This document shows positions 8,801 through 17,374 of a stretch of DNA of 64,000 nucleotides, piece after piece. Within the stretch, counting starts at the first letter, position 1. Each line of letters begins with the position of its first letter. A model generated the notes under the pieces. The model did not search any database. It saw nothing but the letters and a program-made list of their open reading frames with translations, and was not told the origin of the DNA. A program made the position numbers and the translations under genes. The DNA comes from Tectiglobus sp965224045 (GTDB taxonomy: Bacteria > Pseudomonadota > Alphaproteobacteria > Rhizobiales > Hyphomicrobiaceae), in the NCBI GenBank assembly GCA_965224045.1, contig CBDCYD010000005.1:592976-656975 (forward strand). The letters run 5' to 3'.

Positions 8801-9610
8801 CTACGTGAGCCGGTCCGCCATCACGGCAATCGTGCGCTGGTAGACCTTGGCGCGGTTCCAGTCCCTGAGCACGCCGTAATTGGCGGTCCCGGGCAACCAT
8901 CCCTGGCCGCGCTTCCAGCCATGGGCCCGCAGGAAATTTGCGATCGAGGCTAACACGTCCGGCACGCTGCGGATCAGATCGCGACGTCCGTTTCCGTCAT
9001 AGTCGACTGCGAATTTGAGATAGGACGATGCCAGAAACTGCGCCTGGCCAATCTCACCGGCCCAACCGCCGCGCAACTGGGCGGGGCTCATGTCACCTCG
9101 CTGAATGATCTTGAGCGCACTCAGGAGTTCGTTGCGAAAAAACGCTGACCGGCGACAGTCGTATGCCAGCGTCGCAAGCGAGCGCACGACTGACATTTTG
9201 CCGCCGCCAGCACCGAAGTTGGTTTCCAGGCCCCAAATCGTCACGATGACTTCGCGCGGCACGCCATAGCGCTTCTCGATACCTCCGAGCAGCCGTGCGT
9301 GCCGCTTGAGCCGCGCCCGGGCCCGCTTCACCGTATAGGCCGAGGCACGCCGCTTGTAGAACGTCGCAAAGCTCTGTTTGAAGGATCGCTGCGAACGGTC
9401 GAGCCGGATCACGCGGCGGTTATAGGTAACCCCGCTGAAGGCCCTGTTGATGGTCCCCTGGCTGATCCCGCTTTTGCGCGCCACCGCTGCGAACTGCTTG
9501 AGCCAGCCCTGAAAACCGGCCCCCGTGTTGCTGCACTTTTGCGCCGATACCGCCTGCGCACCGAACGCACAGAAAACCGCGACAACACTAATACGTAGCA
9601 ACACGCTCAT
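8801..9610 (-). CDS. Lytic murein transglycosylase, MltB family
   Basis: A 269-residue periplasmic enzyme that cleaves the glycan strand of peptidoglycan with formation of 1,6-anhydro-muramic ends. A signal peptide (cleavage after about residue 23) is followed by the SLT_2 domain. The catalytic Glu is E129 in W-G-L-E-T-N-F-G. Downstream are the M-S-x-x-x-L-R-G-G-W-A-G-E-I-G-Q-A-Q-F-x-x-S-S-Y block and D-Y-D-G-N-G-R-R-D-L. There is no C-terminal peptidoglycan-binding domain, which separates it from longer relatives. It is convergent with the MAPEG gene and 44 bases from the HAD gene on the same strand. Confidence 0.9.
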   Translation of the reverse strand: MSVLLRISVVAVFCAFGAQAVSAQKCSNTGAGFQGWLKQFAAVARKSGISQGTINRAFSGVTYNRRVIRLDRSQRSFKQSFATFYKRRASAYTVKRARARLKRHARLLGGIEKRYGVPREVIVTIWGLETNFGAGGGKMSVVRSLATLAYDCRRSAFFRNELLSALKIIQRGDMSPAQLRGGWAGEIGQAQFLASSYLKFAVDYDGNGRRDLIRSVPDVLASIANFLRAHGWKRGQGWLPGTANYGVLRDWNRAKVYQRTIAVMADRLT

Positions 9611-9654
9611 ACCATCTCTCCGTCCGCCCCGGGCCCGACCCGGCGGCGCTTGGT

Positions 9655-10332
9655 TTACACAAGGATCTCTTCGAGCTCACGCAGCGATCCGATGACGTGA
9701 TGCGGCGCCCCGCCATCGGCCGTCTTCGACTGATCGTGGATCGGCCGCTCACGGCGCACCTGGACGCTGAGCCAGCCGCGCGCATTGGGCGTAATGAAAT
9801 CCTTCATCGCATTGTCGCCCACATAGACGAACTGCGCACCCGGGACGCCGAGCGCATCCTCAACCCGTTCGAAGGACCACGGATGCGGCTTGTGAAAGTC
9901 GCGTCCGCCCGCCTCGTGCGTAAACACGATTTCATCGAAATGTCCGCTGATCCCGAGGCCGTTGACCTTGGCCCGCTGCATTTCCGTCGTCCCGTCGGTA
10001 ATCAGCGCGATCGGCCCGCTCGCCTTGAAATGTTCAAGCGCCCATTCGGCATCATCGAACAGCGCAATTTCAGGCGCATGCGTCCGATAAATCTCGCGCA
10101 TTTCTGCAAACTCGGCGTCCGTATGGTCCGGGCGGTGTCTCTCAAACGCCATCTTGAACAGGGCACCGAGGTGACCATCGTCGAGCATTCGCGTCATATC
10201 CTCAGCCAACCCCTCGATGCCCCACCGCTCCGATGCCCAGCGCCCGATCGCGCGAAAACCGGAGTAGGCGAATTCACGCTCGGCATAAAGCGTGTCGTCG
10301 AGATCGAATACCACCCGGTATTTTTTCTTCAT
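9655..10332 (-). CDS. HAD-superfamily hydrolase (phosphatase)
   Basis: A 225-residue soluble enzyme. HAD motif I is F-D-L-D-D-T-L-Y with nucleophile D10 and acid/base D12. Motif II Thr is in I-T-D-G-T-T-E, the motif III Lys in F-H-K-P-H-P-W-S-F, and motif IV in V-G-D-N-A-M-K-D-F. It has a helical cap after motif I, of the subclass that includes N-acylneuraminate-9-phosphatase-like and REG-2-like enzymes. The substrate cannot be told from the sequence. It lies divergently from argC, 44 bases upstream of the transglycosylase on the same strand. Confidence 0.85.
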   Translation of the reverse strand: MKKKYRVVFDLDDTLYAEREFAYSGFRAIGRWASERWGIEGLAEDMTRMLDDGHLGALFKMAFERHRPDHTDAEFAEMREIYRTHAPEIALFDDAEWALEHFKASGPIALITDGTTEMQRAKVNGLGISGHFDEIVFTHEAGGRDFHKPHPWSFERVEDALGVPGAQFVYVGDNAMKDFITPNARGWLSVQVRRERPIHDQSKTADGGAPHHVIGSLRELEEILV

Positions 10333-10553
10333 TGCACCACCCCCGACCGGGCTTGCCCCTTAGGCACAATGTTACCGGCGGAACAGCAACACATCGTCGT
10401 AACGTCCAGTTTGCAACCGGCGGCGGCCCGACCCGCCGCCCCGGGCAAACCTCGGTGATTGACTTTCCGTACGATTGCCATCATGTCTCCGCTCGCTGCA
10501 TCGCATTGGCAGCACTGTCTCTCAAACAGGTATCAGAAAGGGTTAGATCTGCA

Positions 10554-11492
10554 ATGTCCAACGCACCGACGATATTCATCGATGGTGAAGCTGGAACAAC
10601 GGGGCTCGGAATTCGTCAACGTCTGAGCGCCGTCCCTGGCGTTCAGCTTCGCTCCATCGCAGACAAAGACCGCAAGGACCCTAACGCCAAGCGCGCCCTG
10701 ATGGCCGACGTCGACATGGTCGTGCTTTGCCTGCCCGACGCGGCGGCCCGTGACGCCGTCGCACTTGCCGACGATCTCTCGGGCGATGCGCCGAAGATCG
10801 TCGACGCCTCGACCGCCCACCGCGTTGCCGATGGCTGGACATACGGCTTTCCCGAACTCGATGCCGCCCAGATGCAGGCCGTGCGCAATGCCAGCCGCGT
10901 TGCCAACCCGGGCTGCTACCCGACCGGTGCCATCGCGCTACTCAGACCGCTCGTCGACGCCGGCATCATCGCTCGCGACTACCCGGTCACGGTCAACGCC
11001 GTTTCGGGCTTCACCGGCGGCGGCAAGCCGATGATTCAGTCCTACGAGGACGGCACCGCACCGCCGTTCGAACTCTATGGATTGGGCCTCGAACACAAAC
11101 ATCTACCGGAACTGCAGAAGTATGCGGGCCTCACGCGACGCCCGATCTTCGTCCCGTCGGTCGGCAACTATCGCCAGGGGATGCTGGTCTCGATTCCGTT
11201 GCACCTGGACACCCTCGACGGCCGTCCGGCCGTAAGCGATCTGGAAGCGCTTCTCGCCAAACACTACGCCGGCTCCGAGTGGGTCAGCGTCATCGCCCGC
11301 ACCGACGACGATGAAGGAGGCAGCGGCCGCCTCTCGCCGGAGGCGTTGAACGACACCAACAAGCTTGAATTACGCGTCTTCGGCAATGACACCCATCGCC
11401 AGGCTGTACTCGTTGCGCGTCTCGATAATCTCGGCAAGGGAGCCTCGGGCGCCGCGGTACAGAACATCAAGCTGATGCTGGACATCGCATAG
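10554..11492 (+). CDS. argC: N-acetyl-gamma-glutamyl-phosphate reductase
   Basis: Third step of arginine synthesis: NADPH reduction of N-acetylglutamyl phosphate to the semialdehyde. The 312-residue product is the short type 2 ArgC. The N-terminal nucleotide-binding loop is I-D-G-E-A-G-T-T-G-L (about 9-18) and the active-site Cys is C121 in N-P-G-C-Y-P-T-G-A. Near the middle are G-L-E-H-K-H-L-P-E and F-V-P-S-V-G-N-Y-R-Q-G-M. Much longer in-frame readings start inside the divergent HAD gene and are not credible. Proximity to rplM-rpsI is typical of Hyphomicrobiales; argJ of the same pathway is at 53.7-54.9 kb. Confidence 0.95.
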   Translation: MSNAPTIFIDGEAGTTGLGIRQRLSAVPGVQLRSIADKDRKDPNAKRALMADVDMVVLCLPDAAARDAVALADDLSGDAPKIVDASTAHRVADGWTYGFPELDAAQMQAVRNASRVANPGCYPTGAIALLRPLVDAGIIARDYPVTVNAVSGFTGGGKPMIQSYEDGTAPPFELYGLGLEHKHLPELQKYAGLTRRPIFVPSVGNYRQGMLVSIPLHLDTLDGRPAVSDLEALLAKHYAGSEWVSVIARTDDDEGGSGRLSPEALNDTNKLELRVFGNDTHRQAVLVARLDNLGKGASGAAVQNIKLMLDIA

Positions 11493-11531
11493 ATCAAGTC
11501 CGCCTCAGGCGGGATCGCATCGCCGGCCCGC

Positions 11532-12605
11532 TCATCCCGAACGGGCCCGGTAAACGGCGTGCACATGCAGCACGCTCGCCGCAAACACGATCGCAGCGAG
11601 CGTCTGATGTGCAACGCCGAGACCGAGCGGAATAGCACCATCGACCGACACCAGCGTCCACACACCAAGCCCGGCCTGCGCCAGCATCAACCCTGCAAGC
11701 AACCATGCCGAGCGCTGCACGTGGTCGTTATCGATACCGGCCAGGCGCACGGCATGGACCAGCGCCAGACCGACCAGCACATACGCCATCATGCGATGAT
11801 TGAACTGGACCGTGAGATGGTCTTCGAACAGGTTCATGTACCAGGGAGAGAGCGGGAACAGTCCGCTCGGAATGAACTCCCCGTCCATCAGCGGCCACGT
11901 CGTGTAGTCCAGTCCCGCCTTGGTCCCGGCAACAAACGCACCGAGCGCGACCTGCACGAAAACCAGGACCACGAGTGCCTGCGCGGTCAACCAGGTGCCA
12001 CCCGGCAAAGCCTTGAAAAAGACCTCCCCGTCATTGGCCAGGTTGCGCCACAGCCAGACCAGTAGGCCGAGAATGAGAAAGGCCATGCAAAGATGCATCG
12101 CCAGACGGTACTGGCTGACATCGACGCGATCCGTCAAACCGGACTGCACCATGTACCAGCCGACGAACCCTTGCAGTCCGCCCAACGCGAGAAGTCCGAT
12201 CAACGGCCAGCCGTAGCCCCGCGGCACCCGCCCGCTTGCCCACAGCCACACCAGCGGCAGCGCGAATGCAAGCCCGATCAGACGCCCGAGAAAACGGTGC
12301 CCCCATTCCCACCAGAAGATGGTCTTGAAGGCTTCGAGTGTCATTCCCTTGTTGACTTCGCGGTACTCGGGGATCTGCTTGTACTTGGCAAACGCCGCCT
12401 GCCAGTCGGCCTCGCCCAATGGCGGTATCGCGCCGATAATCGGCTGCCACTCCGTGATCGAAAGTCCCGAGTCGGTCAGCCGGGTCGCGCCGCCCACGGC
12501 CACCATTGCAACCACCATGACAGCGACGATGGCAAGCCACAGGCGTACCACCCGCCTGCCGTCGCTTTCGCCCCGGCCCGAAGCACCCGCGACACCCAGC
12601 GCCAT
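11532..12605 (-). CDS. ctaA: Heme A synthase (COX15/CtaA)
   Basis: A 357-residue polytopic inner-membrane enzyme that oxidises the C8 methyl of heme O to the formyl group of heme A for cytochrome oxidase. It has eight hydrophobic segments. Conserved motifs are G-G-A-T-R-L-T-D-S-G-L-S-I-T-E-W after the first helix, W-W-E-W-G-H-R-F-x-G-R (heme-ligand His), Q-F-N-H-R-M-x-A-Y in the second half, and the late H-Q-T. Alphaproteobacterial-type length. It is divergent from the DUF2842 gene, a common neighbour, and convergent with argC. Confidence 0.95.
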   Translation of the reverse strand: MALGVAGASGRGESDGRRVVRLWLAIVAVMVVAMVAVGGATRLTDSGLSITEWQPIIGAIPPLGEADWQAAFAKYKQIPEYREVNKGMTLEAFKTIFWWEWGHRFLGRLIGLAFALPLVWLWASGRVPRGYGWPLIGLLALGGLQGFVGWYMVQSGLTDRVDVSQYRLAMHLCMAFLILGLLVWLWRNLANDGEVFFKALPGGTWLTAQALVVLVFVQVALGAFVAGTKAGLDYTTWPLMDGEFIPSGLFPLSPWYMNLFEDHLTVQFNHRMMAYVLVGLALVHAVRLAGIDNDHVQRSAWLLAGLMLAQAGLGVWTLVSVDGAIPLGLGVAHQTLAAIVFAASVLHVHAVYRARSG

Positions 12606-12744
12606 GGCTTTCCGCTCCCGTCACTGTCACCAAGAGAAGGGCCCGTTTGACCCGAAGGCCACGTAGCATCGTTGTAGCGAACCGCCCCGCGTTCGAACAA
12701 TGCGCTCAGACGGCGCGCGTCATGATGCCGGAACGGAGACACAT

Positions 12745-12948
12745 GTGACCATTCGCACCCGCAAATTGATCGGCGCGATCGTTCTCATCGTCTTCCTGAC
12801 GGTCTACGCGCTGATCGCCATGATGGTTGCCATCGCCCTGCAGGTGAACTCGAGCGGCTTGGTCGAAGTCATCTACTACATTGTCGCTGGCCTCGCCTGG
12901 ACCATTCCGGCCGGCGCCATCATCTGGTGGATGCAGCGGCCGGACTGA
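12745..12948 (+). CDS. DUF2842 small membrane protein
   Basis: A 67-residue protein from a GTG start, with CGGAG at 12734-12738 six bases upstream. It opens T-I-R-T-R-K-L-I-G, has two membrane helices (about 9-30 and 40-58), and ends P-A-G-A-I-I-W-W-M-Q-R-P-D, the signature of DUF2842 (alphaproteobacterial, unknown function, often beside ctaA). The 3' end overlaps the convergent deacetylase gene by 29 bases. Confidence 0.88.
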   Translation: MTIRTRKLIGAIVLIVFLTVYALIAMMVAIALQVNSSGLVEVIYYIVAGLAWTIPAGAIIWWMQRPD

Positions 12949-14041
12949 GCCGGCTCGCAATCAGACCGCGGCCGGCCTGAGCGAGCCGTGCAGGTGACAT
13001 CCGATTTGCCAGGCTGAGCAGCGCGAACGGCAAGCCGCTCAGCAGCACGTTGAGATAACGAAGGTCCTGGAACTCGCCGTTGAGCGAGAGCCGCGGGATC
13101 GCGTGCAATTCGGGCACGCCGTTCGCGGGAACCACGCCTTTGGCCGTCGTCACACCGGTATCGAGACCAAGCTTGCACGCCAGATCGAACTCCCGCGGAC
13201 CGGCACTTTCCCAATCCCCGTAAGGGTAGCTGAAATGCCGGCAGGCCACGCCGAGTTCTGCTTCGATGCGCGCAACGCTCTCCTGCATCTGCCGGCGAGC
13301 CTCAGCGCGTGAATACTTGGCCAGGGAAACATGTGCAGCGGTATGCGCACCGACCGTCACCAGAGGGTGGGCGGCGAAGCGGCGCAATTCGTCCCAATCC
13401 ATGACCAGGTCCCGGCATGCAGCGTGCGGATCGACGCCCGCCTGTGCCGCGAGACCATCGACGACGTCGTGGACCTGGCAGTCCGACAGTGGCCGCAATT
13501 GCCAGTAGACGGCCTCAAACGCCTTCGCCTTTTCCTGCTCCGTCCGACAGTCGAGCCGCTGCGGCTTCCCATTGATCGCAAACGCGATCTCATCCACGCG
13601 CCGGATAGCCTCTTCCAATGTCAACCACCACAGCCTGCCTCGGCCATCCGCAAAATCGGACGCCGCATAGACCGTAAGCGGGATCTGGTATTTTTCGAGC
13701 ACCGGCAGCGCAAAATCGCGGTTGTCCCGATAGCCGTCATCAAACGTGAACGTCACGAACGGGCGGTCCGTCGGCTGCCCATCGCAAAGCCTGCCATGCA
13801 CATCATCGAGCGACAACGGCTCGAACCCTTGCTCCAGCACGTGCCGCACGACAGCGTCGAGAAACTCGGGCGTGATCTCCAGAATGCGGTTTGGCGCGAA
13901 TTCCGCAGCGCGTGCCGGGCGCACATGGTGCAACATGAAGACGATGCCGGCACCGCGCGTAACCGGCGCACAAAGCTCGGCCATCTTGGTGTGGTGGAGA
14001 GCGTCCAGAACAACTTTCACGAGTTTTCTGGTGTGCGCCAT
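12920..14041 (-). CDS. Polysaccharide deacetylase family protein
   Basis: A 373-residue carbohydrate esterase 4 (NodB-like) protein, expected to remove N-acetyl or O-acetyl groups from a surface polysaccharide. Motif 1 is T-F-D-D-G-Y with D101 and D102. Motif 2 is H-T-A-A-H (His pair for the metal), followed by the arginine-type segment F-S-Y-P-Y-G. No signal peptide is evident, so it may act in the cytoplasm or on a lipid-linked intermediate, as do related proteins in EPS loci. It lies at the edge of the exopolysaccharide cluster on the same strand as the Wzz gene, 169 bases downstream. Its last 29 bases overlap the convergent DUF2842 gene. Confidence 0.88.
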   Translation of the reverse strand: MAHTRKLVKVVLDALHHTKMAELCAPVTRGAGIVFMLHHVRPARAAEFAPNRILEITPEFLDAVVRHVLEQGFEPLSLDDVHGRLCDGQPTDRPFVTFTFDDGYRDNRDFALPVLEKYQIPLTVYAASDFADGRGRLWWLTLEEAIRRVDEIAFAINGKPQRLDCRTEQEKAKAFEAVYWQLRPLSDCQVHDVVDGLAAQAGVDPHAACRDLVMDWDELRRFAAHPLVTVGAHTAAHVSLAKYSRAEARRQMQESVARIEAELGVACRHFSYPYGDWESAGPREFDLACKLGLDTGVTTAKGVVPANGVPELHAIPRLSLNGEFQDLRYLNVLLSGLPFALLSLANRMSPARLAQAGRGLIASRLSPAAASTR

Positions 14042-14210
14042 GACGGACCCTGCGAATTTACTCTCCCGGCGGAACTCACCGGAGGAAACGCAAGTCGTAG
14101 GCCGCCTCGGTTAATTTTGCCCCAAGCAGCTGCGTGCGCATTGCCTTATGGTTAATCCATGCTCCGGAATTGCCCGGCAATATCTCTCACCCCTGCCGCC
14201 GCCGCTCGCC

Positions 14211-16427
14211 TCAGGCGATTTCCAACCGCGACCGGTCATCACCGTAGTGCGGTGAAAGCAGATCCCGATTGCCGACGCGCAGACACCGGACGAGTTTGAT
14301 ATCGGCGACTTCAAACCCGAGGAATGCATTGCCGTCGTCCTCGACGAGAGCGTGACGCTGGCGCGGATCGCGGACGGTAACGCCGGTATCGAAACGTCCC
14401 TGAATTGCCTCGAACAATGCCTGAGCGGCACCATATCGACCGATCACCAGGACCTGGTCATACGCCTCATCCAAGGCATCGAGTACGGCATTGAGCCCGT
14501 CTGCATCGAGTTCCTGATCCTCGAATTCCAGATCACGGCCGGCGCCGGTGTAGTGAACACGGCTCTTCGGGATCGCATCTATGATCTCGTCAAAAGCCGC
14601 CTTGCCCGACAGCAAACCGAGAATGCCTGGCCCTCCTTCGGAAGGCATATCAAGGTCGCCCGCGAACGTCTCACCATCGACGTTCCAGTCCACCACGATC
14701 ACCTGTTTTCCCGCCCGGCTGAGCTGGCGCGCGATCGCCAGCCCCTCGGGCGCCGGATCGACGGACTGATGGTCACCGACGATGATCGAACGATAGCCGG
14801 CCATGCCGTCGCCATTGTCCAGGAGATGGCGGGCAACGTCCGCCGGACGCATCAGGTCAGGCTCGCCATCCTCATGGCCTCGATAACCGGGCTCGAGTTC
14901 CGGTGCCGCATGTCGTCTTGCCCGATCACCCGGGCTGAAACCCGTCATGCGGACCGCATCGCCGACATCGGCCTCGTCTTCATCATATGCAGGTGCGTAG
15001 GCCGGCTTCGCAGCGCGCGAAGTGCGGTCGCGTCCGGCCATGATGATCTCTTTGGCGGTGACGAATGCGAGCCCCAGAATGAGCGAGGCCACCATTGCCA
15101 AGAGCGTGTAGGGAACCTTTTTCGGAAACACCGGTTCGCTGGATGGCCGCCCGAGCGATACGATCTGTGCCTCGATCGGCACGGTCTTCGTGACCACCAG
15201 TGTCTTGTTGTCCTCCAACTGGCGCTGCAACCGCTCGAGTTCGGAACGTTTCGACTGCGCACTGCTTTCAAGCGACTTCAGGCGCGCTTCGTTTTCGGAC
15301 GTATCGACCACCTTGGATTTGAGTGCGTTGATTTCGCGACGAATGTCCTGCACGCGAAAATCGGCGATCCGGAATTCCTTTTCGAACCCGCGCACGATCG
15401 TTGCGACTTCGCGTCGAATTGAGCTGCGAACGCGCTGCAGATCCGAATTGAGCTGTTTCATGCGCGGATGCGCCGGCAGCAGCGACGCGCGCGCCTCGGC
15501 GACCTGACGCTCGACCCGGACGCGCTGCTCGATCAGCCGCTGGATCACCGGCGAGCTTTGGACCTCGGGAAGAACCTCGACATGGCCGGACCTGCCCACT
15601 TCCTTGGCCGTTTTCCACTTCGATTCGGCCGCCGATCGCGCAGTTTCCATCTTTATCAGCTCGTCGTTAAGCGCCGCCATCCGCCGTGCATGCACCGGCG
15701 TCGACTGTGCACCGGCCCGGAACTGGTCGGTCTCGGCACGAAACCGCTCGACCTCCGCTTCCGCAGTCAGCAGCTCCTTCTTGAGCTGCTCGATCTTCGG
15801 CATCAGCGCCTTGACGACTTCCTGCGTCTCGTTCACCGGCACATCGACCAGCCCTTGGCGATAGGATTCTGCAAGTGTGTTGACGAAGTCGGCCGCCAGC
15901 TTCGGATCGCTGGAAGAAAACCGGATCGCGATAAAGCGGCTCTCGCGGGCGGCCGCAACCAGCAAGCGGTCGCGAATGACTTTCACCACCTGCTCATCGC
16001 TCGCCTTCACTTGATTGGTACTGCCGAGACCGACCATCGCGAGAAGGCCGTCGAGCATGCCGCCTCCTTGCGCGCCGCCATACTCGGCACGCTGCGCGAG
16101 GCGCAGCTCTCTTGCCACTTTCAGCAGCAGATCCGGCGCCCTTAACGCATTGACGTGCGTGTTGATCGCCTCACGGTCTAGCCGCTGCGTCAGGCCATCC
16201 GGCGCAGCCTTGCCGTCCCTTGCCTCGGGAAACGGATTGGTCGACTTGGCGGAGATCGCAAGTTGCGCCTCCGACATGAAGCGCGGCGTGAGCAGCGACA
16301 GCACGCCGAATGTTGCAACGCCAACGAACAGCGTCAGCATCAGCAGCGACTTGAGGCTGCGGCGCAGCCCCAGACCGAGGGACACGATATCGATGTCGTT
16401 GTGTTGCGGTTGATTGGGCGTCGCCAT
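14211..16427 (-). CDS. Wzz/GumC-type polysaccharide co-polymerase with a degenerate kinase domain
   Basis: A 738-residue inner-membrane protein controlling chain length and export of a surface polysaccharide. Membrane helix 1 is at about residues 28-48, a large periplasmic coiled-coil region runs from about 180 to 420, and membrane helix 2 is at about 438-460. The cytoplasmic C-terminal half has the fold of bacterial tyrosine kinases. Walker A-prime is recognisable (V-I-V-V-D-W-N-V-D), but the P-loop position reads G-D-H-Q-S-V-D-P-A-P-E-G, with no G-K-S/T. There is also no C-terminal Tyr cluster. Loss of kinase activity is inferred. It is divergent from the Wza gene. Confidence 0.88.
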   Translation of the reverse strand: MATPNQPQHNDIDIVSLGLGLRRSLKSLLMLTLFVGVATFGVLSLLTPRFMSEAQLAISAKSTNPFPEARDGKAAPDGLTQRLDREAINTHVNALRAPDLLLKVARELRLAQRAEYGGAQGGGMLDGLLAMVGLGSTNQVKASDEQVVKVIRDRLLVAAARESRFIAIRFSSSDPKLAADFVNTLAESYRQGLVDVPVNETQEVVKALMPKIEQLKKELLTAEAEVERFRAETDQFRAGAQSTPVHARRMAALNDELIKMETARSAAESKWKTAKEVGRSGHVEVLPEVQSSPVIQRLIEQRVRVERQVAEARASLLPAHPRMKQLNSDLQRVRSSIRREVATIVRGFEKEFRIADFRVQDIRREINALKSKVVDTSENEARLKSLESSAQSKRSELERLQRQLEDNKTLVVTKTVPIEAQIVSLGRPSSEPVFPKKVPYTLLAMVASLILGLAFVTAKEIIMAGRDRTSRAAKPAYAPAYDEDEADVGDAVRMTGFSPGDRARRHAAPELEPGYRGHEDGEPDLMRPADVARHLLDNGDGMAGYRSIIVGDHQSVDPAPEGLAIARQLSRAGKQVIVVDWNVDGETFAGDLDMPSEGGPGILGLLSGKAAFDEIIDAIPKSRVHYTGAGRDLEFEDQELDADGLNAVLDALDEAYDQVLVIGRYGAAQALFEAIQGRFDTGVTVRDPRQRHALVEDDGNAFLGFEVADIKLVRCLRVGNRDLLSPHYGDDRSRLEIA

Positions 16428-16664
16428 GTCTACGCACTCGTCTGCCGGGTTTATCAGCGTTTCAATTTAGAACACGTTGGGTTTCCAAGGCCTTAACCCC
16501 GGTTTGCCCGAAACGTTTCGGATCCGGCCGCAATTGCGGCCCGCACCGGCCGGTCCCGCCTGGTAGGTCGCAAACCTTGTGCCAGCCGGGCACGAATGGT
16601 CAGCATTTCTTAACCTGTCCTCTGCTAACCATGGACGCCAATTCCTAGTTCCACGGAGCCGGAC
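16428..16664. promoter_or_regulatory. Divergent promoter region of the polysaccharide locus
   Basis: 237 bases between the leftward co-polymerase gene and the rightward export lipoprotein gene. It must contain both promoters. The flanks are comparatively A/T-rich (about 16455-16485 and 16605-16630). I cannot point to convincing -35/-10 pairs or an operator. Confidence 0.3.
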
Positions 16665-17327
16665 ATGCGTTCCAACACCATTGCTGCAGTGTTTTTGCTC
16701 GTGGTGCTTTTGGGCGGCTGCGCCCACCTCGACGACGAGACGACAGCGCCCATTTTGGCCTGGAACGATCCCGTGGTCGGCCATGCCGAGCGCCCGCCGG
16801 CCGATGCATGGGCGCCGAGCGTCCACCCTGCATCCTATGACGAGCCTGCAGACCTCAAGCCCCGCTCGAGCCCTTACACCCTCGATACCGGCGACCGGCT
16901 GCGCGTCTTCGTCTACGGCGAACCCAACCTCTCGCGCCTCTATACGGTCGATAGCGAAGGCCGCATCGCGGTACCGCTGATCGGCAACGTCCGTGCGCGC
17001 GGCCGCACCACCGCCGGTCTCGCCGGCGCCATCAAGGCCCGGTTGGGAGCGCGCTACGTGCGTGACCCACAGGTCACCGTCGACATTAACCAACACCGCC
17101 CGTTCTACATCCTCGGCGAAGTTCGAAATGCCGGCCAATACGCCTTTGCCGGCGGCATTACCGTCGAGGCCGCAGTCGCAATCGCCGGCGGCTACACCGA
17201 GCGCGCCAATGAAACCAAGATGCGCATCACGCGCCGCGTTAACGGAAATTCAGAGGTCATCGAGGTAACACCGGAGTTTCACGTCCGTCCCGGTGATACC
17301 ATCTACATCACCGAACGCTTCTTCTGA
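16665..17327 (+). CDS. Wza/GumB-type polysaccharide export lipoprotein
   Basis: A 220-residue outer-membrane lipoprotein of the Poly_export family. The signal peptide ends with the lipobox L-G-G-C (Cys19). The Poly_export domain spans about 70-150 (Y-T-L-D-T-G-D-R-L-R-V-F-V-Y-G-E-P-N-L-S) and an SLBB domain follows (Y-I-L-G-E-V-R-N-A-G-Q-Y-A-F). The protein is short, with a single SLBB domain and no C-terminal amphipathic barrel helix like that of E. coli Wza, as is common in alphaproteobacteria. It is first of a rightward run with the glycosyltransferase and sugar-phosphate transferase, 47 bases before the former. Confidence 0.92.
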   Translation: MRSNTIAAVFLLVVLLGGCAHLDDETTAPILAWNDPVVGHAERPPADAWAPSVHPASYDEPADLKPRSSPYTLDTGDRLRVFVYGEPNLSRLYTVDSEGRIAVPLIGNVRARGRTTAGLAGAIKARLGARYVRDPQVTVDINQHRPFYILGEVRNAGQYAFAGGITVEAAVAIAGGYTERANETKMRITRRVNGNSEVIEVTPEFHVRPGDTIYITERFF

Positions 17328-17374
17328 GGACGGGCGCCGCAATTCCGCGTGGTGGACCGAGAGGCGGCCCAGCA

